Program-made: the position numbers and the translations under genes
Source: Bacteroidales bacterium UBA4772
GTDB lineage: Bacteria > Bacteroidota > Bacteroidia > Bacteroidales > VadinHA17
Direction: 5' to 3'
NCBI GenBank assembly: GCA_002403305.1
Contig: DHHM01000008.1
Location: 41,878-105,877, forward strand
Length of the DNA: 64,000 bases
The notes under the pieces: generated by a model
Database searches by the model: none
Told to the model about the DNA's origin: nothing
What the model saw: only the letters and a program-made list of their open reading frames with translations
In this document: piece after piece, positions 43,185 to 53,300 of the stretch
Layout: the number at the start of each line of letters is the position of its first letter
How positions within the stretch are numbered: position 1 is the first letter of the stretch

Positions 43185-43253
43185 AAGTCTCCCTCCTCCG
43201 CCAAGGCTTCGGACTTCGTCCGACAGAGTCGGAGGGCAGGAAAGTTGAAAGTC
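43177..43253. repeat. Hairpin flanked by direct repeats AAAGTTGAAAGTC
   Basis: Direct repeats at 43177-43189 and 43241-43253 (identical, 13 bp) bracket a two-part hairpin: outer stem CCTCCG / CGGAGG (43195-43200, 43230-43235) and inner stem TCGGAC / GTCCGA (43209-43214, 43218-43223). The first direct repeat overlaps the stop of the HAD gene. The layout looks like a small inserted palindromic element with duplicated flanks. Confidence 0.65.
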
Positions 43254-43288
43254 CGTAAAGTCGAAAAGTCTGAAATCGCAAATTCAAA

Positions 43289-43948
43289 TTGGATACCATA
43301 ATCAAACTCACCTCCGATGGTTCCCACACTCTTTACGTGCCTGAACTGGATGAGCATTATCACTCCCATTTTGGCGCAGTCACAGAGTCAAACCATATAT
43401 TTGTCAATGCAGGCCTCGGGAGCATAGAAGGTGACAGTGTCACCATTCTGGAAGTAGGGTTCGGCACGGGACTGAATGCACTTCTGACAGCACTCTATGC
43501 CTCTGAGCACAGGATAAAAGTGGATTATACCTCTCTGGAAAAGTACCAGCTCGACGCCTCAGTCCTCTCAAAACTTAATTACGGATCACTTACCGGAGAA
43601 GAGGGCATGGAGCTCTTCGAAGCAATTCATTCAGCACCCTGGGATAAACCGGTTTTGATTACCAAATGGTTCACGCTTCACAAGACAGTCGCTGACTTGA
43701 CCACAGAACAACCCGAAGGTCTCTTTGACCTTGTCTTCTTCGATGCCTTCGGTCCTGACAAGCAGCCTGAGATGTGGAGTGGGGAGGTGATGCGGAAGAT
43801 AGCAGCTGTGATGCATGCCGGATCGGTTTTTGTTACATACTCGGCAAAAGGAACCCTGAAAAGGATGCTCCGGGAACTGGGGATGGAGGTGACCCTCCTG
43901 CCCGGCCCTCCGGGGAAAAGGGTATTCACAAGGGCGGTGAAGTTATGA
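43289..43948 (+). CDS. mnmD: tRNA (mnm5s2U34)-methyltransferase MnmD
   Basis: 219 aa from a TTG start at 43289; no ATG or GTG fits the conserved N-terminus (TSDGSHTLYVPELDEHYHS, residues 8-26). The SAM site is EVGFGTGLNALL (about 57-68), and FFDAFGPDKQPEMWSG (about 149-164) is diagnostic for the MnmC methyltransferase (DUF752) family. It is the stand-alone methyltransferase half without the FAD oxidase domain. Confidence 0.9.
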   Translation: MDTIIKLTSDGSHTLYVPELDEHYHSHFGAVTESNHIFVNAGLGSIEGDSVTILEVGFGTGLNALLTALYASEHRIKVDYTSLEKYQLDASVLSKLNYGSLTGEEGMELFEAIHSAPWDKPVLITKWFTLHKTVADLTTEQPEGLFDLVFFDAFGPDKQPEMWSGEVMRKIAAVMHAGSVFVTYSAKGTLKRMLRELGMEVTLLPGPPGKRVFTRAVKL

Positions 43949-44025
43949 TTTAAATATCCCGCTTTTTTGTTCCCGGTCCGTGGGCCCGAATTTTGTCCGC
44001 CAGTGAAAAATCAGCTGTTTTTATG

Positions 44026-44033
44026 TATGTTTG
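44026..44033 (+). promoter_or_regulatory. Probable -7 promoter element of the FKBP gene
   Basis: TATGTTTG is an exact match to TAnnTTTG. It lies 58 nt before leader element copy 5, so a transcript starting near 44040 would carry the element in a 5' leader of about 160 nt. No clear -33 box was found. Confidence 0.45.
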
Positions 44034-44090
44034 CGTGATTTTTAACCGGCAGATATGCAGCATACCCGCTCTCTGCACACAAGAATGATT

Positions 44091-44190
44091 AATGAAACTT
44101 ACATGAGCAGAAACTCACAAAAGGGAATGATTATTTTATTTCATGTAAGTTACATTCGACCCATGCAATAATAATTATTTATTTACCCGA
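44091..44190 (+). repeat. Leader element, copy 5 (before the first FKBP gene)
   Basis: Arms AACTTACATGA (44096-44106) and TCATGTAAGTT (44141-44151) pair perfectly around a 34-nt loop; the loop word CTCACAAAAGGGAATGATTA is shared almost exactly with the copy at 62447-62543. The tail ACATTCGACCCATGCAATAA ends CGAATGAAA; the gene starts 8 nt beyond that ATG, which itself opens only a 3-codon frame. Confidence 0.8.
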
Positions 44191-44198
44191 ATGAAACG

Positions 44199-44891
44199 AT
44201 GAAAAATGTCAAAATCTTAACCGTCATGGCTCTCTGTGCCGTGACAACATTCACTGCTGCGGCGCAGAAATCAAAACTGTCGAGCTCTGAAGACTCACTA
44301 TCCTATGCTCTCGGCGTGGCAAATTATAAATACTATGTGGCCGACAGCATTGATATCAGCACAAAACTGTTCTATAAAGGGATGAAGGATGCCGAAAATG
44401 AGAAGGCCGCCATGAACGATACAACTGCCAGTGCTTTTATAGTAAGCTATATGCAGAGGCGTGAGAAAGCGCGGCTGACTGCCGAGTACAGCGCTCAGAT
44501 CCAGGAGGCAGAAGCGTTTCTCGACGAGAACGGGAAAAAAGAGGGCGTGGTAATAATGCCGAGCGGACTTCAGTACAAAGTACTCACCCAGGGTACGGGG
44601 GCAACACCCGGTCCTGATGATGTTGTCAGGGTGCATTATACGGGCACGACTGCAACCGGAACAAAGTTCGACTCCTCGTACGACCGCGGCGAGCCGGCTC
44701 AGTTCAGGGTCAGCAACGTAATAAAAGGATGGGTTGAAGGACTCCGGCTGATGCGGGAAGGCTCAAAAATGATGCTCTATATTCCCTATGACCTTGCCTA
44801 CGGGGAGAGAGGGGCAGGCAATATCATCAAACCGTTTGAGACACTGATCTTCGAAGTTGAGCTTTTAGAGGTGATAAAAGAAGATGAGTAG
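44199..44891 (+). CDS. FKBP-type peptidyl-prolyl isomerase (periplasmic)
   Basis: 230 aa with a cleavable signal (MKNVKILTVMALCAVTTFTAAAQ), an N-terminal helical dimerisation domain (about 25-105) and a C-terminal FKBP domain (about 115-228; VHYTGTTATGTKFDSSYDRG, KGWVEGLRLM, IPYDLAYGERG). This is the Mip/FkpA architecture for folding of exported proteins. A paralog follows 57 nt later. Confidence 0.92.
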   Translation: MKNVKILTVMALCAVTTFTAAAQKSKLSSSEDSLSYALGVANYKYYVADSIDISTKLFYKGMKDAENEKAAMNDTTASAFIVSYMQRREKARLTAEYSAQIQEAEAFLDENGKKEGVVIMPSGLQYKVLTQGTGATPGPDDVVRVHYTGTTATGTKFDSSYDRGEPAQFRVSNVIKGWVEGLRLMREGSKMMLYIPYDLAYGERGAGNIIKPFETLIFEVELLEVIKEDE

Positions 44892-44948
44892 CGTTAAATT
44901 GATACCAAAATATTAACTTTGCCAAAATTTTAAATAAAAACAGAGACA

Positions 44949-45644
44949 ATGAAAATCAAAGGTTTAGTAATCCTCGCCGTGGCGGCATCCATGATTGCAT
45001 CTTCATGCAATACAAGGTCAGGCATCACCGGCACAAAGCTGAAGAGTGCAGAAGACTCTCTTGCATATGCAATAGGCATTGCCAATTATTTCTATTTCAT
45101 GAGCGACAGTCTCGAAATTGACCCTGTACTTTTTGCCAAGGGGATGATCGATGCTGAGAATGAAAAGAACACACTTGATGAACAAACTGCACAGGGTTAT
45201 GTTATGACCTATATGCAAAAAAGACAGGCAGATCAGATGAAAAAAGCTTACGGAAAGAACATAGACGAAGGTGAAAATTTCCTTGCAGAGAATAAGAAGC
45301 GTGAGGGCGTCCGGGAGACAAGCAGCGGACTGCAGTATGAAGTAATCACCATGGGCACCGGAGACAAACCGGGTCCTCAGGATATGGTTAAAGTCCATTA
45401 CACCGGCATGCTCCTTGACAGCACCAGGTTTGACTCCTCGCTTGACCGCGGTGAGCCCGCTCAGTTCGGTGTGAACCAGGTTATCAGCGGATGGCAGGAA
45501 GGTATCCAGCTGATGCCCGTCGGATCCAAATTCAAATTCTACATTCCTTATGAACTGGGTTACGGCGAACAGGGCACCGGCCCTATCCCACCCTACTCGA
45601 CGCTCCTCTTTGAGGTTGAGCTGCTCGAGATCGTGAAAAAATAA
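44949..45644 (+). CDS. FKBP-type peptidyl-prolyl isomerase, lipoprotein paralog
   Basis: 231 aa, same two-domain layout as its upstream neighbour, with a lipoprotein signal (ASMIASSC, Cys20). FKBP motifs are VHYTGMLLDSTRFDSSLDRG, SGWQEGIQLM and IPYELGYGEQG. The two genes look like a tandem duplication that has diverged in localisation: one soluble in the periplasm, one membrane-tethered. Confidence 0.92.
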   Translation: MKIKGLVILAVAASMIASSCNTRSGITGTKLKSAEDSLAYAIGIANYFYFMSDSLEIDPVLFAKGMIDAENEKNTLDEQTAQGYVMTYMQKRQADQMKKAYGKNIDEGENFLAENKKREGVRETSSGLQYEVITMGTGDKPGPQDMVKVHYTGMLLDSTRFDSSLDRGEPAQFGVNQVISGWQEGIQLMPVGSKFKFYIPYELGYGEQGTGPIPPYSTLLFEVELLEIVKK

Positions 45645-45651
45645 AACAATA

Positions 45652-46035
45652 ATGGAATACCAGATCGCAGGCAAGGTTGCCGAGGTTTACCCTGTCAACA
45701 GGGTCAGTGAACGCTTCCGCAAGCGCGAGTTCGTGATTGAACACAAGGATAGCAGCAGCGGACAGGCATTCGTTGACTTCCTCAAGTTCCAGCTGACACA
45801 GGAGAGGTGTGACCTCATTGATGAGTCATGGCTGAGGCAGGAGGTGACAGTCACTTTCAACCTCAAAGGCAACCGCTGGGAAAAGAACGGGATGGTGAAT
45901 TACATCACCAACCTCAACGCCCTGAGCGTCGTCCGCGGCGTCGCCGTTGCTGAGGACGGAGAGCAGGCTGCTGCCCTCCCTAAGCTTGAAGATGCCCCCT
46001 CACCCGACCCCGAGCTCGACGACCTGCCGTTCTGA
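45652..46035 (+). CDS. DUF3127 single-strand-binding-like protein
   Basis: 127 aa, start 7 nt after the FKBP stop. The fold-defining segment has FRKREFVIEHKD, FVDFLKFQLTQERCDLID and VTVTFNLKGNRWEKNG, typical of DUF3127, an OB-fold-like family in Bacteroidota, and an acidic C-terminal tail (PDPELDDLPF) that resembles the partner-binding tail of SSB. A role in nucleic acid binding is inferred. A strong terminator follows. Confidence 0.82.
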   Translation: MEYQIAGKVAEVYPVNRVSERFRKREFVIEHKDSSSGQAFVDFLKFQLTQERCDLIDESWLRQEVTVTFNLKGNRWEKNGMVNYITNLNALSVVRGVAVAEDGEQAAALPKLEDAPSPDPELDDLPF

Positions 46036-46056
46036 ACATACTCCACCAAAGACATC

Positions 46057-46090
46057 AATGCCATATCTCCTCTGATATGGCATTTTTTTT
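46057..46090 (+). terminator. Intrinsic terminator after the FKBP-DUF3127 unit
   Basis: An 11-bp perfect stem AATGCCATATC / GATATGGCATT with a 6-nt loop runs straight into eight T residues (46083-46090), 22 nt after the DUF3127 stop. It is a textbook Rho-independent terminator. Confidence 0.92.
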
Positions 46091-46120
46091 CATTACATGA
46101 TGGCCATCAGCCAATGGGTG

Positions 46121-46203
46121 AAACCTTACCGCGTAGCGGTTACAGTGTTGTAGGTCATGCACCAGAATTAAAACCTTACCGCGTAGCGGTTATAGTATTG
46201 TAG
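46121..46203. repeat. Two 33-bp hairpin repeats 50 bp apart
   Basis: Copies at 46121-46153 and 46171-46203 share AAACCTTACCGCGTAGCGGT and the ending TTGTAG, with two differences between them. Each has the stem ACCGC/GCGGT around GTA. The last copy places a TTG 16 nt before the -7 box of the next gene, so it may contribute to that promoter. The GTAG words recall REP elements. Confidence 0.75.
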
Positions 46204-46216
46204 AACAAAAAGGATA

Positions 46217-46224
46217 TATATTTG
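46217..46224 (+). promoter_or_regulatory. -7 promoter element of the M3 peptidase gene
   Basis: TATATTTG matches TAnnTTTG exactly, 20 nt before the ATG at 46245. A TTG at 46198-46200, part of the upstream repeat, could act as a -33 box. Confidence 0.55.
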
Positions 46225-46244
46225 TCTCAATTCAGTCCAAACCC

Positions 46245-48347
46245 ATGAACCAAAATATTGAAAACCCTAACCCCCTTCTTCAGGAGTGGAACACCCCCTT
46301 CAACATTGCGCCCTTTGAGCTCATTAAGCCGGAACACTACAGGCCTGCCGTAGAGCAGGCCATAGAAAAGGCGCGACGGGAGATAGACGACATCATCTCG
46401 GACCCGGCTGAGCCTGACTTCCGGAAAACCATTGAGGCGCTGGAGATGGCAGGCTGTCTCCTTAATCAAATTACCGCATTGCTGTTCAACCTGAACAGTG
46501 CCGACACCTCACCAGAGCTCCAGGCAGCGGCCATGGAGGTCTCACCCCTGCTGACCAACTTTGCCAATGACATCACACTCAATCCGGCCCTTTTCCGTAA
46601 GGTAAAGAGTGTTTACGATACAATGGATCAGCTGGGTCTGAACCCCGAGCAGCGCATACTTCTTGACCGGAAGTACAAGGGTTTTGTCAGGGGCGGTGCA
46701 GCCCTCTCCGACAACGACAAGGAAAAGTTCAGGGAGATAACCGTCGAGCTCTCAACCCTCTCTCTGAAGTTTGAGGAGAACGTGCTGGCAGAGACCAATG
46801 ACTTCACCCTTCATCTCACCTCGGAAGATGAGCTGGCAGGACTGCCCTCCGGGATCCGCGAGGCAGCGGCAGTCCTTGCAGAAGAGAAAGAAGCGAAGGG
46901 GTGGCTCTTCACGCTTCATGCTCCCAGTTTCGTGCCCTTCATGCAGTACGCCGACCGTCGCGACCTGAGGGAGAAGCTCTTCCGGGCATTTTCCGTACGT
47001 GCCTTCCGTGGCAATAAGCACGACAACAGCTCCATCGTGAAACGGATAGTTGATCTGAGACTGCAGCTGGCACATCTGCTCGGCTTCGGCGACTATGCAT
47101 CATACGCCCTTGAAGATCGTATGGCATCCACACCTGAAGAGGTGAACAGTTTCCTGCAAAAGCTGCTGGAGGCATCAACACCCGCCGGCACACGCGATCT
47201 GGAAGAAATAGAGCAATATGCCCGCAGGTTGGGTCATAATGCAAAGATCGAGCGATGGGACTGGGCTTACTTTTCCGAGAAGCTGCGCCTGGAGCGGTTT
47301 AAGATCGACGATGAGGCGCTGCGGCCATACATGCCGCTGGAGAAGGTGAGAGAAGCAGTGCTGGGACTGGCCACAACGCTCTACGGCCTGACCTTCAGGG
47401 AGAACAGTGAAATTCCGGTTTACAGTCATGAGGTGACCGCCTATGAGGTTCATGACGGCGACAGGGGTATCATAGCCATTCTCATGCTCGACTTTCATCC
47501 CCGGCCGGGCAAGAGCGGCGGCGCATGGATGACAGGCTACCGCGAACAGAGCCGGGAGCCTGGGGCAGAGGTTGAAGGCCGCAGACATGTTGAGGCCGGG
47601 AGGAGGGTAATCCCGGTGGTCTCACTGGTGATGAATTTCACGCGTCCGACCCCTGCCAGGCCGTCGCTGCTCTCTCACAGTGAGATGAATACGTTCCTCC
47701 ATGAGTTCGGTCATGCGCTCCACGGTATGCTGTCGGACTGCACCTATGAGAGCCTGGCAGGCACCAACGTGAAGCGCGATTTCGTGGAGCTGCCGTCGCA
47801 GATACTGGAGAACTGGGCATGGGAGAAGGAGTGGCTCGACACCTGGGCGGCGCACTGGCAGACCGGAGAGAAGATACCTGATGAGATCCTGATGCAACTG
47901 AAGAAGTCGCTGACCTATAACGAGGGATATGCATGCATGCGGCAGCTCAGCTTCGGCCTTCTCGACATGGCCTGGCACACACTCAGGGAGCCGTTTGACG
48001 GTGACATTGTGGCGTTTGAGAGAGCAGCCATGGCCCCTGCCCTGCTGCTGCCGCATGCCGAAGGCTCATGCATGAGCGTCTCCTTTGCCCACCTCTTCTC
48101 GGGAGGTTATGCGGCAGGATACTACGGTTACAAGTGGGCCGAGGTGCTTGATGCCGATGCCTTCAGCCTGTTCAGGGAGAGAGGCATATTTGACAGGGAG
48201 ACAGCCCTGGCTTTCAGGAAAAACATCCTGGAAAAGGGCGGCAGCAGGGAGCCTGACGAACTCTACCAGGCCTTCCGCTGCCGCGAACCGTCACTGGAAC
48301 CGCTGATTGAGAGAAGCGGATTCAAGGAAGTGCAGACTGGTACCTGA
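46245..48347 (+). CDS. M3-family zinc oligopeptidase (Dcp/OpdA-like)
   Basis: 700 aa, no signal peptide, hence cytoplasmic. The zinc site is HEFGHALHG (about 486-494) followed by the third ligand region; FVELPSQILENWAWE (about 508-522) is typical of peptidyl-dipeptidase Dcp and oligopeptidase A. It would break down short peptides. It faces the convergent SusD gene across a shared terminator. Confidence 0.94.
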   Translation: MNQNIENPNPLLQEWNTPFNIAPFELIKPEHYRPAVEQAIEKARREIDDIISDPAEPDFRKTIEALEMAGCLLNQITALLFNLNSADTSPELQAAAMEVSPLLTNFANDITLNPALFRKVKSVYDTMDQLGLNPEQRILLDRKYKGFVRGGAALSDNDKEKFREITVELSTLSLKFEENVLAETNDFTLHLTSEDELAGLPSGIREAAAVLAEEKEAKGWLFTLHAPSFVPFMQYADRRDLREKLFRAFSVRAFRGNKHDNSSIVKRIVDLRLQLAHLLGFGDYASYALEDRMASTPEEVNSFLQKLLEASTPAGTRDLEEIEQYARRLGHNAKIERWDWAYFSEKLRLERFKIDDEALRPYMPLEKVREAVLGLATTLYGLTFRENSEIPVYSHEVTAYEVHDGDRGIIAILMLDFHPRPGKSGGAWMTGYREQSREPGAEVEGRRHVEAGRRVIPVVSLVMNFTRPTPARPSLLSHSEMNTFLHEFGHALHGMLSDCTYESLAGTNVKRDFVELPSQILENWAWEKEWLDTWAAHWQTGEKIPDEILMQLKKSLTYNEGYACMRQLSFGLLDMAWHTLREPFDGDIVAFERAAMAPALLLPHAEGSCMSVSFAHLFSGGYAAGYYGYKWAEVLDADAFSLFRERGIFDRETALAFRKNILEKGGSREPDELYQAFRCREPSLEPLIERSGFKEVQTGT

Positions 48348-48397
48348 AGTTTACGATCAGAACATCATTCCTTATCAAATTATCGAGCATAATAAAA

Positions 48398-48424
48398 GGG
48401 GTGTCAGAAAATCCTGGCACCCCC
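48398..48424. terminator. Bidirectional terminator between convergent genes
   Basis: GGGGTGTCAG / CTGGCACCCC form a 10-bp stem with one G-T pair and a 6-nt loop, midway between the M3 peptidase stop and the SusD stop. It is A-rich on both sides (AATAAAA before) rather than followed by a clean T-run, so it may serve both strands. Confidence 0.65.
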
Positions 48425-48448
48425 TCAATCTGATACTGAATTAAACTA

Positions 48449-50374
48449 TTATTCTTTATCCCACCATACGGGATCACTCCATATGGCATCCTGCATTGCA
48501 AGAGGATTTGATGCCATCAATTGCTCATTGTTATAGTTGCTTTCATGGGCGCTGTGGTTGAAACGACGGAACCAGTATGTCGGATCGGAAGGACTGGTCC
48601 CGGTCATGATATTGGTTGCGGTAAATTCATAAGGTCTCTTGTAGTCTTTGTAGACTACTCCAAAGCTCCCAATGTTGCCTGCGCTGTAGTTGAAACGGCG
48701 CATGTCATTCCAGTTCTGCATGTTTATCCCAAGGGCGATCAGCTTCTGCTGCATGATATCAGCCATGGTGAGAGCTGAAGCTGTCTGAGCAACAGCCGGG
48801 CTTGCCAGGTACGCGGCAATATCTCCCTCATCCATCGGCATCTGATCAGGGTTTATGGTGCCGGCCGACACCCATTCATTCAGCTTAGTCTGCATGCGGT
48901 CGAAGCTGGCCTGAATGCCTGCTCTGTATGCAGTGAAAGCTTCCGGCGCATTACCTTGCCTCAGGTAAACCTCTGCTTTGATGAAACACATCTCGGCATA
49001 GGTAAGAATATCAGAATCAGAATCTGGTCTGGCAAAGAAAGTCCCTGTACCCCCGACAGCAGGTTCACTGCTGGTCGGATAGTAATACATGTCAGTAACA
49101 GACCTGCCGCTGGTTGACATGCTGTTGGATCTCATGTTCACAAATACGGTATCACCGGCCCTTTTGTAGTTTGTGCTGTTAATATAGAAAGAGCCTCCCG
49201 GATAGGTGACGGCAACTGAAGTCCCGTCAACTGTGTAAGGATGAGGCACAGCAGCAATGAACGCAGCTCTTTCCGTATCATCAGAAATTGTATATTCAAT
49301 TGTTTTTTCTGTCGCTGTATATGAAGAATTTGACGGGCCGCTGTTCTGCCTGATATCAGAGTACATTATATCAACACCTATATCCCTGGCCCAGTCATAA
49401 TCGACTATATCACCCGAGGAGTTCAATTCAATGTTCGTCATCATTGCAGGAAGAAGCTTGGACATACGCGGGTCAATAACACCCGAACCACCCGTGAAAT
49501 TATTAGTCAGCAGATTAGCGTACCATCTTGTAGAGCGCTGTGATGAACCGTAGGCGGCATAATCCCATGTGACATTAGCCTGATAGGGATCGCCGGTAGT
49601 AAACATAGTGGGATCACCCTCAACATTGTAATGCCTCAAAATGATATTATCGGCATTTGACTGGGGGGCATTTTGCAGGGCAGCCAGAACAGCATCAGGA
49701 TCATATATGGATTTCTTTGAGACCTGAAGCAGATAGCGGGCCTTGAGGCCATAGCATAACTTGATCCATTTGTTGACATCACCGTAATTCCATGCATCTC
49801 CCTCAGAAAGAGCAGGAGCACCTGCCTCCTGTGCCATACCAAAGTATTCAATGGCTTTATCCAGGTCTTCCATACATCCATTGTAGATGACATCTCCCTG
49901 GTCGTAGACAGGATTATACTTCCCGGTCATGGCTTCCGTATATGGCATCTCCCCGTAGATGTCGAGCATCATCAGAAAACCCATGGATTTGATACAGTAA
50001 GCAGCTCCCAGGTAGTGATAAGCACCTGACTCTTCAGCTCTTTCAATAAGAGGGTTAAGATTGACTGCCGCACCAAGAAACCAGTTCTGGTAGATGGTAG
50101 TACAACTGCTCTGTGATGGGTTCCAGGCAACAAGCCTGCTATTGGAACTGGTTGAAGAAAGGTAGCCAAGTGTCCCGTTAATGAAGCTGGAACGAACGTT
50201 TGCAACACCCCATGCATACAGGTAGTAGTGCTGTATCCAGGGAAGCCTGATTTCCGGCGTCGCACTCTGATCATTTGGGTTATCAGGGTCAACGTTGACA
50301 TCCAGCCACTTCTCACAGGAGGACGACCCTAAAAGGAAGATCAGACTTAATGTTATATACAATATCTTTTTCAT
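48449..50374 (-). CDS. SusD-like outer-membrane lipoprotein (SusD-like_2 type)
   Basis: 641 aa surface lipoprotein with signal MKKILYITLSLIFLLGSSSC and Cys20. It belongs to the SusD/RagB nutrient-binding family; the start WLDVNVDPDNPND and many TPR-like helices fit the second SusD subfamily. It covers the mouth of its SusC partner, 24 nt upstream, and binds the ligand. Members of this subfamily often serve peptides or unknown ligands rather than starch. The ligand is not shown by sequence. Confidence 0.9.
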   Translation of the reverse strand: MKKILYITLSLIFLLGSSSCEKWLDVNVDPDNPNDQSATPEIRLPWIQHYYLYAWGVANVRSSFINGTLGYLSSTSSNSRLVAWNPSQSSCTTIYQNWFLGAAVNLNPLIERAEESGAYHYLGAAYCIKSMGFLMMLDIYGEMPYTEAMTGKYNPVYDQGDVIYNGCMEDLDKAIEYFGMAQEAGAPALSEGDAWNYGDVNKWIKLCYGLKARYLLQVSKKSIYDPDAVLAALQNAPQSNADNIILRHYNVEGDPTMFTTGDPYQANVTWDYAAYGSSQRSTRWYANLLTNNFTGGSGVIDPRMSKLLPAMMTNIELNSSGDIVDYDWARDIGVDIMYSDIRQNSGPSNSSYTATEKTIEYTISDDTERAAFIAAVPHPYTVDGTSVAVTYPGGSFYINSTNYKRAGDTVFVNMRSNSMSTSGRSVTDMYYYPTSSEPAVGGTGTFFARPDSDSDILTYAEMCFIKAEVYLRQGNAPEAFTAYRAGIQASFDRMQTKLNEWVSAGTINPDQMPMDEGDIAAYLASPAVAQTASALTMADIMQQKLIALGINMQNWNDMRRFNYSAGNIGSFGVVYKDYKRPYEFTATNIMTGTSPSDPTYWFRRFNHSAHESNYNNEQLMASNPLAMQDAIWSDPVWWDKE

Positions 50375-50398
50375 AATCCTATGTTGTTAAATCCGTTA

Positions 50399-53300
50399 TT
50401 AAAATGTGACATTGAGTCCGAAAGTGACATTCCTGGTAGCCGGGACACCGCAATAATCGATACCCATCGAGCCGGAGCCTCCCGTTCCTGAACCGGAGAC
50501 GCTGACCTCGGGATCCATTCCCTTATAGTTGGTCCATAGCCAGAGGTTATATCCTGCTACCGAAGCGGAGAGGCCTTTTATGTACTTGTTGTTACCAAGC
50601 AGGCCGCCAAAGTCGTATGACAGCGACATGGAGCGAAGCCTTAACCAGTTAGTACTGGTCATGAAATTGTAGGCATTATTGGCATAGTTTAACCAGTATT
50701 GCTGTATCATATACTCACCTGAATATGAAGCACCGCCTATAGTGTAGGTCTGTCCGGCTTGATAAGTATAGGAAAGCGGTTCATTGGTTGAAGAGGAGAG
50801 GCCTGTAACAGTGACAGATTCACGATCCAGAGTCCTCATGCTCAAGCCATTCACTGTAAGGAAATACTCTGTACCGTTGTAGATGTCTCCACCTTTCCTT
50901 ATGTCAAACAGGAAAGAGAAGTTCAGGTTCTTATAACGGAAATTGTTATTCAATCCACCGATAAAATCCGGTTCTCGGTTACCGATGACGTTGGTTGTAA
51001 CCTTCGTGTTCTGGTAGAGTCCGGTAACTTCGTCAATCAGATACCTTCCGTCCGGTATTTCGTTGCCGTCACCATCCTTTTCTCTCTCCCAGTAATCGCC
51101 TGTCAGACCAAGGAAGTATCCTCCGTTGGGGATGGAGGCAGCTTTCACTCCCCCGATCTGAACGTCGGTAACATAGAACAGCCCTACACCCGGGAGAAAT
51201 TCACCCAGGGTGCCGCGGTTTCCGGAGAGGTTCAGGGTCAGATCCCAGGTGAAATCCTGGCTCTTTACAGGAGTGGCGTTAATTGAAAGCTCCATACCCT
51301 TGTTGTGTACCGAGCCGCTGTTCAGCGTCAGAAAAATAAATCCTGTCGACTGTGCAAGGCGAGGACTTGCCAGCTGGTTTTTGGTCACACTGGTATAGTA
51401 TGTGAAGTCTAATCCCAGCCTGCCTTGAAGAAATTGCAATTCCGCACCGAATTCGGTCGAGGTCTGTATCTCGGGAACAAGATTCGGGCTTCCTCCTGTC
51501 CAGCTGTTACCCGTACCTACGAACTGAGCGCTGACCACCTGGGGTGCCCAGAGATAAGTGTTCGTGGCATAGGCATCGGCGTCCTTGCCAACCTGTGCCC
51601 AGGAGGCACGGATCTTGCCGAATGAGAGTATGTCATTCTTCGGAAGCAGCTCCGTAAATACAAGGCTACCTGATACTGACGGATAGAAATAGGACCTGTT
51701 CTCTATGGGCAGCGTTGACGACCAGTCGTTTCGTCCCGTCACCGTGAGGTATGCAATGCTCTTGTATGAGGCTCTGAATTCACCGAAGGCACCCACCAGT
51801 CGTTTCGTTACGTTTCTTTCAGTGAAGAACTTGGTGTCGTCAACAATATTCGCAAAGCTTATCGTACCTGCGGTGGAGAAACCGTAACCCCAGTTTGTCC
51901 GCAATACCCTGTTGGTATTCTCAGCTGTATGACCCAAAAGTAGGTTCAGATCGAAGTCCCCTACACTCTTGTTGAAATTGAGCATCAGGTTTGATGTAAT
52001 AAACTCATAATCAGAACTGCTCTTGCTGAGTCGGCCATCCTGGTATTTCTCAAGCACGGATCCTCCGGGAGCGATATAGGTAAAAGCCCCGCTCTTGTAG
52101 GTGTCGTAACCGACACGGTAGATGATGTTGAACCATTCAGTCACGTCTATAGAGGCATTGATACCCCCGGTGAAGCGGTTGACTTCATCGGTAAGTTTGT
52201 TCTTGTTGATGATCCAGTAAGGATTTTCAACTTCATCTGCCAGTTCCATCAGTCCTTCAAATCTCCTGTATTTGGTCCCGTCTTCGTTCAGGTATTTTGA
52301 CATATCATCACTGCGTGCCCATCCGTAGGTAGCAGTCATGGTACCGTTTCCACCACCATTATAGAGTCCGGCTGACGTTAGTGTTTTTGCCGTATTTGAA
52401 ATCGAATAGGCCGCGTTTGCACCCACTGTCAGCTTGCCGTACTTCTGTTCACCATTGAAACGGAATGTGGTCTTGTCATACCCGGTCAGGGGCACAACGC
52501 CGGTCTGGTCAAAATTGGAGACAGATAGATAAAAGCTGTTGCTCTTGCTTCCGCCGGAGATGCTCAGACTGTTATCGAACACATTGCCTCCCTGGAAGAA
52601 GTTGCCCACGTTGTCATAGACAGTACCGGTGATCGGATTGCCCCATGACTGGGTGGTAAAGTCACTGAACACACCGGCCTGGTTATAAAACCCTCTGCCG
52701 TATACACCCTGCAGTTCAGGAAGAATACCAGTCCAGGAGTATGAATATTTTGAATTGAAGTCAATTTTCACAGGACCTTCACTTCCTCTCTTTGTTGTGA
52801 TGATAACCACACCGTCTGCAGCGCGCGAACCATACAGTGCAGAAGCGGCAGCGCCCTTAAGGATCGACATGCTTTCAATATCATCCGGGTTAATATCCAT
52901 GACGCGGTTACCGAATGAGGTTGCATTCCTTGTCACCCCGTCAGTTCCCGAGTTTCCGCTGTTCACGGTTGAGTTATCATAGATTATACCGTCAACAACG
53001 AACAGGGGCTGGTTGTCACGTGACTCACTCGCCGAGTTGCCTCCGCGGATGATAATGGTTGATCCTGAACCTGCTGAACCGCTTGACTGTGTAACATTAA
53101 CCCCGGCAACCTTTCCGGCAAGAGAGTTGATGATGTTGGTCTGCTTGTTCCTCATGATCTCATCGCTCTTGAGATCCTGAACGGCATAGCCCAGGGCTTT
53201 CTTCTCCTTTTCGATACCGAGAGCAGTGACCACAACCTCCTCAACCATCACAGATGATTCTACCATTGTGAGGTTTATAACTGACCTGTTATTAACAGGA

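Noticed and set aside
46121..46203. Two 33-bp repeats with a 17-bp gap, which look like a minimal CRISPR
   Set aside because: Only two copies, the repeat is a self-contained hairpin overlapping a promoter, and no cas gene is present.
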